Notes under the pieces: model-generated | Told to the model about the DNA's origin: nothing | What the model saw: the letters and a program-made list of their open reading frames with translations, nothing else | Database searches by the model: none | Translations under genes and position numbers: made by a program | Source: Gelatoporia subvermispora B | Taxonomy: Eukaryota; Basidiomycota; Agaricomycetes; Polyporales; Gelatoporiaceae | Direction: 5' to 3' | DNA: 64,000 bases | NCBI GenBank assembly: GCA_000320605.2 | Contig: KB445813.1 | Span: 232,371-296,370 of the forward strand | Shown: positions 10,216 through 22,262 of the stretch, piece by piece | Position numbering within the stretch: position 1 is the first letter of the stretch | Layout: each line of letters starts with the position of its first letter

Positions 10216-13200
10216 ATGAGCCCGCTTTTCATTCTTGTACACTCCTCAGCCCGGTCCACGCCGCCGACTGCGCGCATATAGCCAATCGAACCTCGCCGAC
10301 ATGTACGATACACAGCGTGCATCTGTCATCATGACCGTAGGTGCGCGCAGTTTGTGTATGTATGGGATCCATGCACGCTACTATCTGGGTGCATACGTAG
10401 GATCAGTACGGTAGGAGTAATATATAAAGATACTGAATGGTACGGTGGCGAGGCATGTCATTTGCTTCGACCGAGAATGATAAGACGGATTGAATAAAAG
10501 AGGAAATACTGGCGCAGGAGTGCACTAGCCGTGCGCATGAGCTTCAAAAGGGGAGACCTCGACAAAGAGGGATAAATCCTCGCACATCGTAATGGACATG
10601 TTTTACTTCATCCTATGTCGTGCGCGTGATGTCTGAGACAAGCACATGCCGCGTGAGCTTCAACAAACTGAGCGCCGCCCTCGCGCTAGATGCAGAATCG
10701 CTGTCTATCATGAGCGACAGCAACATCTTATCGGGAGGCAACCACGTACCACAGATGATAGACGAGAGCGCAGAGCTGACCGACGACTTGAGAGAGCTAG
10801 GAAGATCCGAGACAACCATTGAACATGCGAGGAGTCATGATCAAGCGAGGGCCCGGCGAGATGTTGCTCGGACAGAATGCACGATAGCACAAACAGCAGG
10901 GGTAGCAACGCAATGAATTTCTGATGTAAGTCAACTACATGAGCCCGAACAACAAGACGCAAAGCAGAACCCGAGGAGCCATGGTAGCATACGTGATGTG
11001 ACCCAGGAAAATTCGATTCCGTACCGCTATGGGACCGGAGGTCGTCCGGATGGAGTGCAGCTCATTGGGACCAGTCGTGGAGCTCAGAGACGGAGGCTGT
11101 GGACAGGTCATCGGGTACAGGACCGTTCAGGGGATTTCAGCTGAGACTCGGGAGCAGGCAGATACTACGAAGATGGATGTATCAGATCGCGGTGTTGCGT
11201 CGTGCGATCATGGGGCAAGAGCGAGCTCAGTGGTGAGTACGCCGGTCACGCCACCCAAATCTGTCCTATTGAAAGCTCAAAGAGAGCACCAGAGCACGCT
11301 GCGCCATCGGAACGTTGACAAGGTGCCGACAGATTTCGGGAGAATGCGCCATGAGAGGGAGATATCCCATAGTAAGAGCATTTGAAGAGGGCGTTGACAA
11401 GGCAGAGATATGTCGCACAGGAGACATCGAACGATTCTGAGGGCCCAGCCTAGTATCTAGAAAGTCTCCGCGGAGCGCGCATTGATATCGCGTTGAACAA
11501 GACTTGTTTCGAAGTTTGCTAGCCCATAGAAATATCGCCAGACAGCCGGAGAGAGATAAACTGCAAGATCAGACAAGTCAGTACCCGTCGAGCTACGGCT
11601 AGAGAGAGGGGGACGCGTTACGACAACAGAGAGGGGTACTGAACAGCAGACAAAGGCGCAAAAAACGCTGCGTCCCGAAGCCAACGCGATGGCGTCATAC
11701 TGAACTTGCCCTAAACGCCCGGGACGAGCGCTCCGGCGTGCACTCGCGCGCCTCGAGTGCACGAAGAGCGGCGAGGTGGACGTTTCGTATCGCGACGCGC
11801 CCTTGTGCCTTCTTGCTCGTGATCTCTGGCTCCTATCTGTCTGTCCAACGCCGAACAGTACGCCGCGCAAGCTTCGGGAGTCTGTCCTTGGCTCTCGCCC
11901 GACGCCCTCATGCTGGTTCGTCGCGGCGTTCCTTGCCTGGGGATCGTGTCGGGTGATAGACACCTCCAACGTCAAGTCAATCGTACTGATATATTGCCCC
12001 CCCAGGAAAAGAGGACCACTTGATCTGGAAGGCAGTCTGCGGCAGAGGTATTTTACTGATCATCTCCGTGGACATCCTCTCGATCATGGTACCCACAGCG
12101 GCCTCTCCAAGGTCAATGTGCGTAATTGACGACTGTACGCGCAATATATCATGGAAAATCATTACTCGCCATATCAGCAATTTGATCCCCAGCCACGGCG
12201 ACCAGCCTTGTCCTCGGCCTCGATCCGCTACACGCCCCGCCTCGCGCGATACACCGCTTGAGCAATGCCGGGCCTGTGCATTGTCTCAGATCCACAGACC
12301 TCCATCGGAATCCTAAAACCGCATTCCTATACCCAATCATGTGAATAAGCTCATGTATTCAAAGCTCCAACGACCTCGCAGCTGAGATCCCAGATTGCTC
12401 ACACTTCGGCCGTCCAGTCTACTCGGCGCCATCCGTTAGTCTCCATCGCTTTAATCTCATTCGGTAAGATTCCATATACACATAGTACGTCTATCACCTC
12501 ATCGGTGGCCTCGTGACATAACGCACGAGGTCTGTCCACAGCGTGTGTTTCGATCGGGCCCATCCCGCATTAACTTTCATCACTCATTTTTATCGTAGAG
12601 ACGACCTCAACCATCAACAAGATGGCAGCGCCGATTTCGACATTTCTAACGCGTCTAACGTGTCGATAGATGGGTGGATCGGGAGTCGAGCATCCCGCCA
12701 CAAAGGTGCGTTCCTCGTACACATGCACTTCCCCTGCAATCCTAGTGCTCGTACACCTGTTGCGCAGCCGCCAGCAACGGCGACTCGTGTAGCCGACTAT
12801 ATGCACGCTGGTAATCGACGCTTTCGCTCCGGCATCCGGTTCACGGTAGTTACGATGTTTCCGATGCCCGGGCCTCGCGCAGCTTGATGCAAGCATCACG
12901 TACGCTCTCGTATCGTGCAAGGCGATGTACATGCTGCTCGAGATCGGGAATCCGCCAGGCCGCTGACCGATCAGTCTTAACAAAAGGACTTGGGCGCCGG
13001 AGCCACTAGACGTAGGTCGAAAGCTCGGAGGATGTCAGTAAACACTACATGCAGTATAATTCATTCTTTTGTCTGCTGCACGGTCTGGGGGAAGCACTTA
13101 TGGGTAAGCTGTAACGGAGCTCATCAGGCGCGGCCCGTTAGATGCTTACTACATGTACGTCATACGTCTGAACTGTAAGCTCGTAGTCCCGTCGAGTCTG

Positions 13201-13515
13201 TAGTAGGCGAGGGCAATGTCGGTCTGATTAGGAGACGCGTATGAGGAGATGAACCAAAGCGCAACGGCCATCAGGGAAACATCGATTCTACTTGCCTGCC
13301 TTTGTGGTCCTTGGGCGTGACTTTGAAACCTTTTTGGCGCGCAACAGAGCAGTGAAGGCGCCAGCAAGCCTCGAAAGGCAGGTAGAAGGCGTCAAAGTCA
13401 ACGCGATGTTTTCCTGATGACTGAATAAGGGACAATGCTGTTCAGTGTACAGCATTGTCACATTTCCGAGTGATTTCTCGCGCAATTACTCGGCAGCCGG
13501 ATTCTGACTCGCACG
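10216..13515. other. Gene-poor stretch upstream of NLR1
   Basis: About 3.3 kb with no gene I recognise. Open frames at 10620-10916 and 11029-11385 lack known motifs. On the minus strand, 12893-12975 reads as a charged helix-like peptide (LEQHVHRLARYESVRDACI, then LREARASETS and a stop) that could be the last exon of an unrecognised gene or a fragment. The remainder shows neither repeats nor RNA genes. Confidence 0.4.
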
Positions 13516-16500
13516 ATGGGCAAACTACTCGACGGCTTGCGCAAGTTACTCACATGCACCCTTGGAGTGGATGTGCCACAGGGCCCCGGGGACTCTGCGG
13601 GATCCCCGACGGTACCTATGGAGGTCCGAGAGTCCCCAAACACGAAAGCGTCGGGTTCACCAGCTGATAATGCAACAGGTACAGTGGACTTTACAGCTGG
13701 CATGTTCCAGGATGACGAACATCACAGCAGACACTGTAGCTACAAGCGCGAATACCACGATCCCAGCGGATAGTGAGTGGTCAACAGTTGATGTGTCGCC
13801 GTCCCGAAAGTATCACTTACAGCAAAATGAGAAGGCTCTGCCAATCAGATCACCATCTCAGCTCAATCGGCACACGACGCGAACCAGGTCGCCGGCACAA
13901 CAGATCCGGCCGACGGGACGGATATACCGGGAGAAGCAGCATCGAGCGCCCCTCCTTCAGAAGATCACGTCACCAAGACAGTAGACTCAGCAGTCGCAGC
14001 GGATAGTCCGAGTCGCGCAGCATGGGGCACCCATCTTGCGGAGGATCAGATCACCAACTTAGTGTTGTCGGACACTATGGATCAGGCCACTGATACGCCG
14101 AACTCAGCTGACGACGTGGACAGAGCCGACAGAGCGGCATCGGGTGGCCCACTCCTGGCGTCTTCCGCCGGAAGGAATGGTTGGCTGATGCTGAAGAGCG
14201 CACTGAAGTCTGCCGCTGAGTGTTGTGATATGGTACTTCCAGTCAAAGCCGCACTCTCTGGAATCGTCGGGGTGATGGAGATGGTGGACGTGCGCGAGGC
14301 TGATTTTGTGTCCTTGAATTGTCATTGATACATTTGTGTATTGCAGACCGTCAGGGATACAGAAGAAGACTTCCACAAGATAGCCCTCCGAGTCGAGGTT
14401 GTTGAGGAATTATTCCGTCGGTATACATCCGAGTACAACTCCGAGGATGTCCTTCCTCCTGTCATCCACCAACGTTTCAAACGTCTCTCTAGGTGAATAA
14501 CGACATCGCCATGTACTCGATAGCTGCATCTAAATCATATGCAGGGAGCTCAACTTAATCAAAGACTCGATCGAACCCAAAATGAAGCACAGCAGAATGA
14601 GGCGCGCGATCATGGTATTTGGTGACGCAGAGTTCATCAAAGATATGTTTGAGAAATTGGCAGAGATACTTGAGACATTTCATGTAAATTTCGTTCACTT
14701 TTTCCGCATGAAAGTTGATATGAATTCATATACCCAGATGGATTGTAATCTCAATATTGAGCGAATGACTCACGACGCCACAGCTAGAAGTGGGTGTTAA
14801 TAGTTCTACTGGGTCCTTTGGGAGTCTGCTGATTACCACCAGGCCTATTGGCGAAACTTGGACATATCCCTGACGCTGGAATTGATTCTCAGACGGCCGA
14901 TGAATGTATGCCTAACACTCGCGTTCAAGTCCTGGAAGATGTGCAAGGTTGGGTCAACGCGGCTCGCGGGGCTCGCATTTTCTGGCTCAACGGCATGGCT
15001 GGGACTGGGAAGTCCACAATTGCGCGTTCGGTCTGTAACATCCTTCGCGCGCAAAATAGACTTGGTGGGAGCTTCTTTTGCTCCCGCGGGACCCGAGACG
15101 ACGTCAAACGTATCATTCCTACACTGGCCATGTCGTTGGCGGACCAAAACCCGGTTTATAGGCTAGCTTTACTGGAGGTCCTGAAGAAGAAACCAGATGC
15201 GGCATATCACAGGCTGGATCTTCAGCTGCAACATTTGCTTGAGGAGCCGCTTCTCAATGCATTCAGTAGCAAGGCAGCTATCCCGGTGTTAGTCATAGAT
15301 GCACTCGATGAGTGCTTAGACCACGACGCCACGAAAGATATGCTACTTCAACTCGCTTCTCCTTCACGTCACATTCCTGTCAGACTATTCGTCACCTCAC
15401 GCCCAGAACAACATATTCGGGCTCTGTTCAATTCAGCCCAACCCGAGTGGCACAGCATTCTCCGGCTGCATGACATCGAAGAAGCCATCATCGAGTCTGA
15501 CATTGGGCTCTACATCACCGAGCGTCTAAAACGCATACGTTCGTCATGGGAAGCAGAAGGCTACGCCTTTCCGCCGGAGTGGCCATCGACGCAGAGCATC
15601 ACCATCCTTACGAAACAAGCAGGGAAGCTGTTCGTCTATGCATCCACGGTGTTGAAGTTTATTTCGAAAACGAATCCAATGGAGCGTCTAGAAGATCTGA
15701 CTCGACTCGGGTTCGTCCCCGAAGGATCGCTGACAGGGCCGCTGGACAGCATGTATTCCCTGATCATTAACAATGCGTTAGATCCTCGGGAGCGGACCAT
15801 GGCAGAAATTTCCCGAACAAAGGAGCTGTTAGCCATCATCCTGGCCATCCGTGAGCCGCTTTCCATATCCGTTCTTAGCAGCCTCCTCAAGAAACAAGCG
15901 CGGGCTATCCGGATTTTGCTTGAACCTCTCCATGCCGTCATTTATACCCCACCACAGGACGACAGCGGTGCAGTTACCACCTTCCATGCCTCCTTCGAAG
16001 ACTACCTTACTACCGATGGGCGTGCGCCAGAGAACTTCAGGATCAACGTCTCCGACGGACACCAAGCGCTTGCAGATGCATGTGGCAAGATCATGGATTC
16101 CGGAGCATTGTATTTTAACATTGCCAGATGCCAAACTTCCTACGCCCCAAATTCGGGCCAGACACTGGCGACAATCTCTCCGATATTAAGTTACTCATGC
16201 ACGCATTGGCCTGAGCACCTGGTGGGCGCAACCAATGTCGCGGCACTACTTCCCTTGTTTGAAGCAATTCTGACGCAAAAGATGCTTTTCTGGATCGAAA
16301 CTGTCACTTTGGTACGAGGCGTACGATGGGTCTCACATCTTCTAGAATTGACCTTAACCGTGGTAAGTACCTTGTGGCATGTGCGACTTGCGCCTGCAAG
16401 GCATTGCAATGTACTGATTACCCCGATCTACATCTTCAGAATGTTGAATTATCGCAAACCTTTCACGAACTTCTACACGATGCAAGGCTTCTATCCATTC

Positions 16501-18077
16501 AGTGTCAGGAGGCTATTGAGCTCAGCATACCACATTTGTATTTATCTGCGCTTCCTACTGCACCAGCCTCATCGGCCATCGCACAGATGTTCTGGCCGAA
16601 GTTTCGCAACATCCCAAGGGTTCATCGTCATGTTTCAGATGTACAGCAGCAGCAGGAGCAGCCCATGAGCACATCGGGACACTTGGGTACTGCTATTCGA
16701 TCGGTAGCGTTCTCACCCGACGCGACATACATAGTGTCCGGATCAGATAATGGCACACTTCGTCTTTGGGATGCGAGGACTGGAGATGAGATTCTTAAAC
16801 CACTCAACGGTCACACGAGTGGCGTCACCTCGGTCGTATTCTCGCTCGATGGGGCCCGTATCATCTCTGGATCAAAAGACAGGACCGTCCGGCTTTGGGA
16901 CGCAAGCACGGGCAACCCAATCCTTCGACCACTGGAAGGGCATTCCAGTGGTGTCAATTCAGTCGCAATTTCACCCACCGGTGGTTATGTCATATCCGGG
17001 TCAGCCGACCGGACGATTTGCGTGTGGGATGTGGAGAATGGTAATACTGTTGTACGCCTCATAGGTCATACTGGCAGTGTCACCTCGCTCGCATTCTCAC
17101 CCGACGGGACCCGTATAGCCTCCGGGTCAGATGACGGGACGGTCCGTCTTTGGAATACGTGGACTGGAGAAGGAATCCTCGGACCCCTCGAAGGACACAT
17201 TGGCGGTATCACGTCGGTCGTGTTCTCACCTGATGGGACCCGTGTCATCTCCGGATCAAGAGATAGGACAATCCGACTTTGGGATACAAACACGGGCAAT
17301 CCAATCCTTCGACCACTAAAAGGGCACTCTGGTGGTATCAATTCTGTCGCAATTTCACCCCAGGGCTGCCATGTCGTATCAGGATCGGAGGACAGGACAA
17401 TCCGCCTTTGGGACGCGAGTACGGGCGACGTAATCTTGGGACCACTAGAAGGGCACACTGACACCATCTGGACGGTCGCATTCTCCCCTGATGGGATTCA
17501 CATTGCCTCTGGGTCGGGAGACAGGACAATTAGACTCTGGAACACAGAAGTTAAGGGGGTTGATTCCTCAAAGAAACCGGAAGATCAGGCTAGTGGTTCT
17601 CCCACTGCCGCATTTTCGCCATACAATCGCCAACCCGTCGGGAAACCATCTGCGTCTACTCGCTCGCCACCTCTTGATACAATGGGGTCGTCCAGTGCTT
17701 TGGCCTCCACCAGTTACCGCCCACTTGCAATCCATAGGGATCGATTGCGGAGCGAGTCGAAGTTTTCTTCCTCTATCCCTTCAACACCTTCAACGAGCAA
17801 CATAGATGATTCATTTGCACTCAATGCTCTATACGATAGAGCTTCAGATATGGATCCACGAGACATTTTTTCTTTTGACTCTTACGCAGGTTGGATTGTA
17901 GGCCCACGAGGAGAACTTGTGATGTGGATTCCAGAAGAGTATTGGCCAGGCTTGTGGTGGCCACGCAACACATTGGTAATTGGCCCGTCGAGAGTCACCC
18001 TGGATCTGAGTCGCTTTCTGCATGGTAGGGACTGGACGTTCTGTTATACAGAGCTTCCCTTCACAACCCCAAGTTAG
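13516..18077 (+). CDS. NLR1: NACHT-WD40 STAND receptor-like protein
   Basis: This is a fungal NLR-type protein. The start at 13516 aligns with NLR2 (MGKLLDGLRKLL versus MRKLLKRLRKSL). A Ser/Thr/Ala-rich linker follows (about 13560-14100, splice sites uncertain). Next is an all-helical domain: GWLMLKSALKSAAE, then exons at about 14347, 14545 and 14735 including PPVIHQRFKRL and KLAEILETFH. The NACHT module begins in the exon at about 14844 (LLAKLGHIPDAGIDSQTAD), with Walker A GMAGTGKST and Walker B LVIDALDE. A 77-bp intron (16363-16439) precedes a WD40 exon with seven repeats. The conserved tail GWIVGPRGEL / PRNTLVIG ends at 18077. NACHT would bind nucleotide and oligomerise, and the propeller would sense a ligand. 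No frame damage is seen from the NACHT onward. Role in incompatibility or immunity is inferred from family. Confidence 0.85.
16690..17555 (+). repeat. Seven WD40 repeats of NLR1
   Basis: Seven repeats of about 43 codons carry the pattern SVAFSPDG...SGS.D.T.RLWD. They have diverged from one another (AIRSVAF, GVTSVVF, GVNSVAI, SVTSLAF, GITSVVF, GINSVAI, TIWTVAF), enough for one seven-bladed propeller. Repeats 2/5 and 3/6 resemble each other most (TSVVF and NSVAI types), suggesting an older three-unit duplication. Confidence 0.85.
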
Positions 18078-18739
18078 CCATGTATCTGTTACTATGTACA
18101 GAAACTCGTCTCTCAATATCTTGTTGTACTATCAGCTTCTCTAATTCATCACCGATCGTACGACGTACTGCATAATTATGGGAGCGTCATGACCATTTTG
18201 CCCTCATTGCGAGAAATTACTATTATCACGATTTGGCGAGGAATGACATATTTGAGCAACATTGTCGTGAACACTACAAAAGCAAATTTTACTTACCGGG
18301 TAGAGTGAGGGTTCTCCCGGATATGCTCAAGGACCAAGCAATGGCAACGTTTATACGCACATCGGCGTGCAACACGTCTATGCGCTCGCATGGTGGTGAA
18401 CTTACATCATTCGGATCGAAGACGTGGAGAGGGAAACGAGAGAGATTCGTCAATAAAACTCGTCGGAAAACTACAGGCAGCGCGAGACAAGCGCGATCAA
18501 ACTGTGTTCGACGAGGCACCAGGACGCAACCCTCACTTGTACCCAGACGAAGTGAATTGTCACTAGACATATCGCATCCATGCTGTACACAACGAGGAGC
18601 TCGTGTGGTCATCACTTTAGCATCGGGTTGTCTGGTATGACTCAAGTAAGCGGATATTCCGGATGTAGTGATGGAATATGGTGCTGGATTTGAGATGCCA
18701 AATCAAAGAACCGAAGTGTAATACACACAAAGTATGCCA
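18078..18739. other. Convergent intergenic region NLR1/ORC1
   Basis: The 3' ends of NLR1 and ORC1 face each other over about 660 bp. No gene, repeat or obvious terminator is seen. An open frame at 18233-18640 has no recognisable motif. Confidence 0.45.
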
Positions 18740-21705
18740 TCAGATGCTCAGAGCATTCTTCCATTTCGTACCGCCTACCTCACCTAGGACGCGCTCAATC
18801 TCCGAGTGCTCAAGATTAAGCGCTACCCTGCGCTCTTCCTCAGGCTTTCTCGTAGCAACTACTCCTTCTTCGCATATCATCGCGCGAGAAGCGAGGAGAG
18901 AATCGAGCACCATGCTGAGCTCTCCAGTGCTCGGTCTTCGGGCAGGATCTTCGTCGCTAGAGAGGATATTGAGATAGATGATATGTTGACGCTGGACCTG
19001 GCCAGCCAGAGACCGTATGAGACAAGGTTCCATGATTAGTGTAATTTCTAACGTACCTCTCCCCACTTAATCTCCTCCACCCCCTCCTTCTTGATGCACT
19101 TCAGCATCGCAGCGAGCATAAGGCGCTCGTGGAAGCTCAGGTCGCGCAGGTATGCTGCCGTCGGGCTGTTCTGCATGACCTTGATGACCTCCTTCACGTC
19201 GTCCGTCCGCGCTGTGCGTTTGCTCGGCTGGACGAGCTCAACTGTGCGGCTATATGTCGCCATTTTGAGTAAAGAGTCATGTGGGTCGACGAGTGCACTC
19301 ACCGACAGATATCGAGCACGCGCCGGGCGTCGCCACTGATAGAAGAGACCTTCATCGACGCAAACTTGACACCGTCGGGAGCAATAACGTTCGGCGTATC
19401 CGCTGGCAGGCCTTCCTTGGCGGTGGCGAGTCGTGCGTGGACAATCTTCTCCAGCTGCGGGGTCGTGTATGGTTGGAAGTTAATCCGCACGAAACCTGGT
19501 TCATGGTTCCATACATTAGTGGAAACTCTATAGCTTCACATAATAACTCTAACCTAGCCGGCTCTGCACTCTCCTTGACATGACACGTTCCGGGAGATCC
19601 ATTGTGTTCGCAACAGCAAGCACGATGAGCTTGGACTCCGCCAACGTTGGCCAGTTGAAGAAATTGTACACAACATCCTGCTTCGTCGTCATCAGCTGGT
19701 CGAGCTCGTCCATCAAGACCACACTGTCATGATATTAGCTTTGCCCAGCAGACAAGCTATATACAACTCACCAGGCATGCGCTCCTGGCCCGATCCGCGC
19801 TTTGGAACTGAAATGCTTCGAAAGCAGCCTCAGCGCCTCCTTCGAGCTGATTTTCATGTGCCCGTCTCTAGCCGCGTCATGTCCGCAGACTGCCTCCCAA
19901 AGTAGCCCATACGCAGCTGCTGGCTCAGGAATTCTGAGGCCGTTAATTTCAACGTACGCGAAGGGATTCGCTTCCTATATCACACATTGTCAGCATCGGA
20001 ATGGAGCCGCCTCAACACCAGAATCCGGCGTACACTCTGTTCTGCCATCCGCTTCAGCTCGCGCACGACAGCATGCACAGTTGCCGTCTTCCCCGTCCCC
20101 GGTACGCCCGATATATCTGCACCATCGCATCAGTCCACTATCCCGCACCACCATACGTTATGATCCAGTCGACACTCACATATACACCCGCCGCTTCCCT
20201 CCTCCAACAGTTGGTCTACGGCTCTCAACACCTGTTTGTACTCTTCCTCGCGGCATGGTAACGCCTCGGGACGGGCGGCGACGTGCAGGACGTGCATCGC
20301 GCGCAGCCACGGGTCGCGACTGCCCACCTTGCCGAGGTGCGCCTCCAGATCGAGCGCGGCGAGCCCCGCGCCCGTCGGCGGCGGCGGGCGCACGGCAAGG
20401 CGACGTTTGCGCAGCGCCGCCTTGGAGTGCGGTGTTGGTTGGGCGAGCGGGGGACGTCCGCGCCGGCGCGGAGTGGCAGAGGGAGCGGCGGTGGAGGCGG
20501 CGGTGCGCCGTGGCGTGCGCGGGGTCCGGGGTGTGGCAGGCGCTGAGGTGTCTCGTTTGCGCTTACGGGGAGTACGTGGTGGGGTTGGGACGTCTGGCTC
20601 AGAGTCTGATGTTTCAGGTGCTGCATCGTCCTGGTCCTCCTCGTCTTCGTCGTGCTGATAGTCGTCGCCGTCGGAACCTTCCGATTCGGAGACCAAATCT
20701 CGCACTTCTGCTGCATCGACAGAAGAGTCTGCGTCGGAGCCCGCTTTGTGTATTCGTCTGCGTTTGCGTGGGCTTTCTCCATCGTCGGTGGGCTCGGCCG
20801 ATGCGATGCCCACGTCCCAGGCAGATCCAGTGAGCCATTCTTCTTCCTCGCCGTTTCTGAGATTCGCAAGAGCCTCCCCTCGGAAGAACTCCCATTCAAA
20901 TTCGTAGAAGAGTCCTTGAAGAGGGTGCCTGGCGTATTTGCAGTAGAAGCGGAGCCTGTTTGCTTCGGGATCGTTTGTAGATTTTACCGTCTTCGCCCGT
21001 ACGCCACGTCGCTTCGGACCAGTCGAACCTGAGTCTTGTGCCTCAGACGAGTTCGAAGAAACAACGCATTTAGAAAGCACGCTGGCAGATGATACAGCCA
21101 TCGGGGCTCCAGACGTGTTGTAGTAGATTTCATTCTGCAGGAGCAAGGTTGTGAAGTCGTGTAAAGACCGCGTAGCATAGATTACACACCTCCATGTGTG
21201 GCCTCTGTGCTCGTATTCGGGGGAGCTCGGAAGGCCTGATGAACCAGTGCAGGTTCACTCTGATCCCCCCGTTGTCCGGTGCCTCCTCGCCAACAACTTC
21301 CCAGATTGCCACAATCACAGCGATGCTTGGTTCTTTGGATGATGTCCGCACGAGGACTGTGTCTCCAAGACTAAACGTTTCCCTCATGACACGCTCTTCT
21401 GGTAAGACACTCCTGGATGAAGCCCCCTGAGCCCGTCCGTAGACCTTCGCAGGTCGCTTCGGTGCGACGACTTCATTCCTGACGAACTCCCGGTAGAACT
21501 GTGTCTCGAGAGCGTCCAGCTCCAGATTCTCCGTGTCATCCAAGCCCTGGAGGTCTTCCAAGATGGTCTGCCGGGAGTAAATGGGGTCGTCGGCGAGTAC
21601 ATCGGATGATGTGGAGGTAAGAGGATCAGGTGCCACAGGTTCGACTATAGGTTGACCACGTCTCGAGCGCCGCGAGGGAGTAGAAGGAGCAGCCCCTCGA
21701 GCCAT
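18740..21705 (-). CDS. ORC1: Origin recognition complex subunit 1 (intact)
   Basis: ORC1 is the ATP-binding subunit of the origin recognition complex that loads MCM helicase at replication origins. Eight exons fit GT-AG sites with matching phase: 21705-21190, 21134-20180, 20116-20034, 19974-19772, 19723-19554, 19495-19303, 19249-19057 and 18997-18740, giving 856 residues. A BAH domain spans roughly residues 60-260 ([21 protein letters not shown], then [12 protein letters not shown]). An acidic and then basic Pro/Thr-rich linker follows. The AAA+ domain has Walker A GVPGTGKT near residue 497 and Walker [11 protein letters not shown] near 590. Lid and winged-helix parts ([16 protein letters not shown]) and the C-terminus [10 protein letters not shown] complete it. 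All key motifs are present. It is divergent from galactokinase and convergent with NLR1. Three broken copies lie elsewhere in the window. Confidence 0.95.
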
Positions 21706-22262
21706 AAAGTGGACTGTCTCAATGAACTTCAGGGAGCAGGAAACGCGAAGAACGCGCTATTCGACGCGCAGGTCGGCAGCAAAGAGATCTGGACTCGAAT
21801 ATTGCGACGCGTCGCGATGCGCTCGAGGATAGGGGCGTCTATCTAATCTAATCTCCAGCCCGTGTTCGATTCCCGGAGATAGCAACTTGTCCTTGCAGCA
21901 TTGCGGGCTCCCCCAAACAAGCAGAGAAGGCAGACGTTACTTCAGCATTTTTGCAACAACTTGTACAAGATATACACAGATGTCGAGGATGTATTCGTCG
22001 CCTCACGGACGCGATTTTGAGAAATCCAGGGGTCGATGCCGCGTAAATTGTTCTCCTGCGCACGCGCCGGACCGAGCAGCCGTACAGCGTTCTCGCCCTT
22101 GGAACGGTTTACGCGGAGGCCCGGAAAGCGGAGAGGAGACGAACATGTGCACCCAGCTTGCGATGCCATCGCCAGATTTGTTCTCGTTCTCTACCATCAT
22201 CTTGTCGCCAGCGTTGTCGTCGGTCTGCTGTCCTCAAGCAACTCCTCCGTCAACGAGACCCC
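21706..22262. promoter_or_regulatory. Shared divergent promoter region ORC1/GAL1
   Basis: The 557 bp between the two start codons must serve both genes. It contains a CpG-rich part next to ORC1 with several ACGCG cores (near 21742, 21751, 21763 and 21807) and, further on, a tRNA-like B-box motif at 21864-21873. No clear TATA box is visible for either gene. Confidence 0.5.
21804..21815. promoter_or_regulatory. MCB-like palindrome upstream of ORC1
   Basis: GCGACGCGTCGC is a perfect 12-bp palindrome centred on ACGCGT, the MluI cell-cycle box bound by MBF-type factors at G1/S genes in fungi. It lies about 100 bp upstream of the ORC1 start codon, a plausible position for cell-cycle control of a replication gene. 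The match is to sequence only; binding is inferred. Confidence 0.45.

Noticed and set aside
14848..18077. NLR1 as two overlapping genes (NACHT protein and WD40 protein)
   Set aside because: A 77-bp intron at 16363-16439 joins the two frames in phase, and NLR2 has the equivalent intron. The same holds for the two large frames of NLR2.
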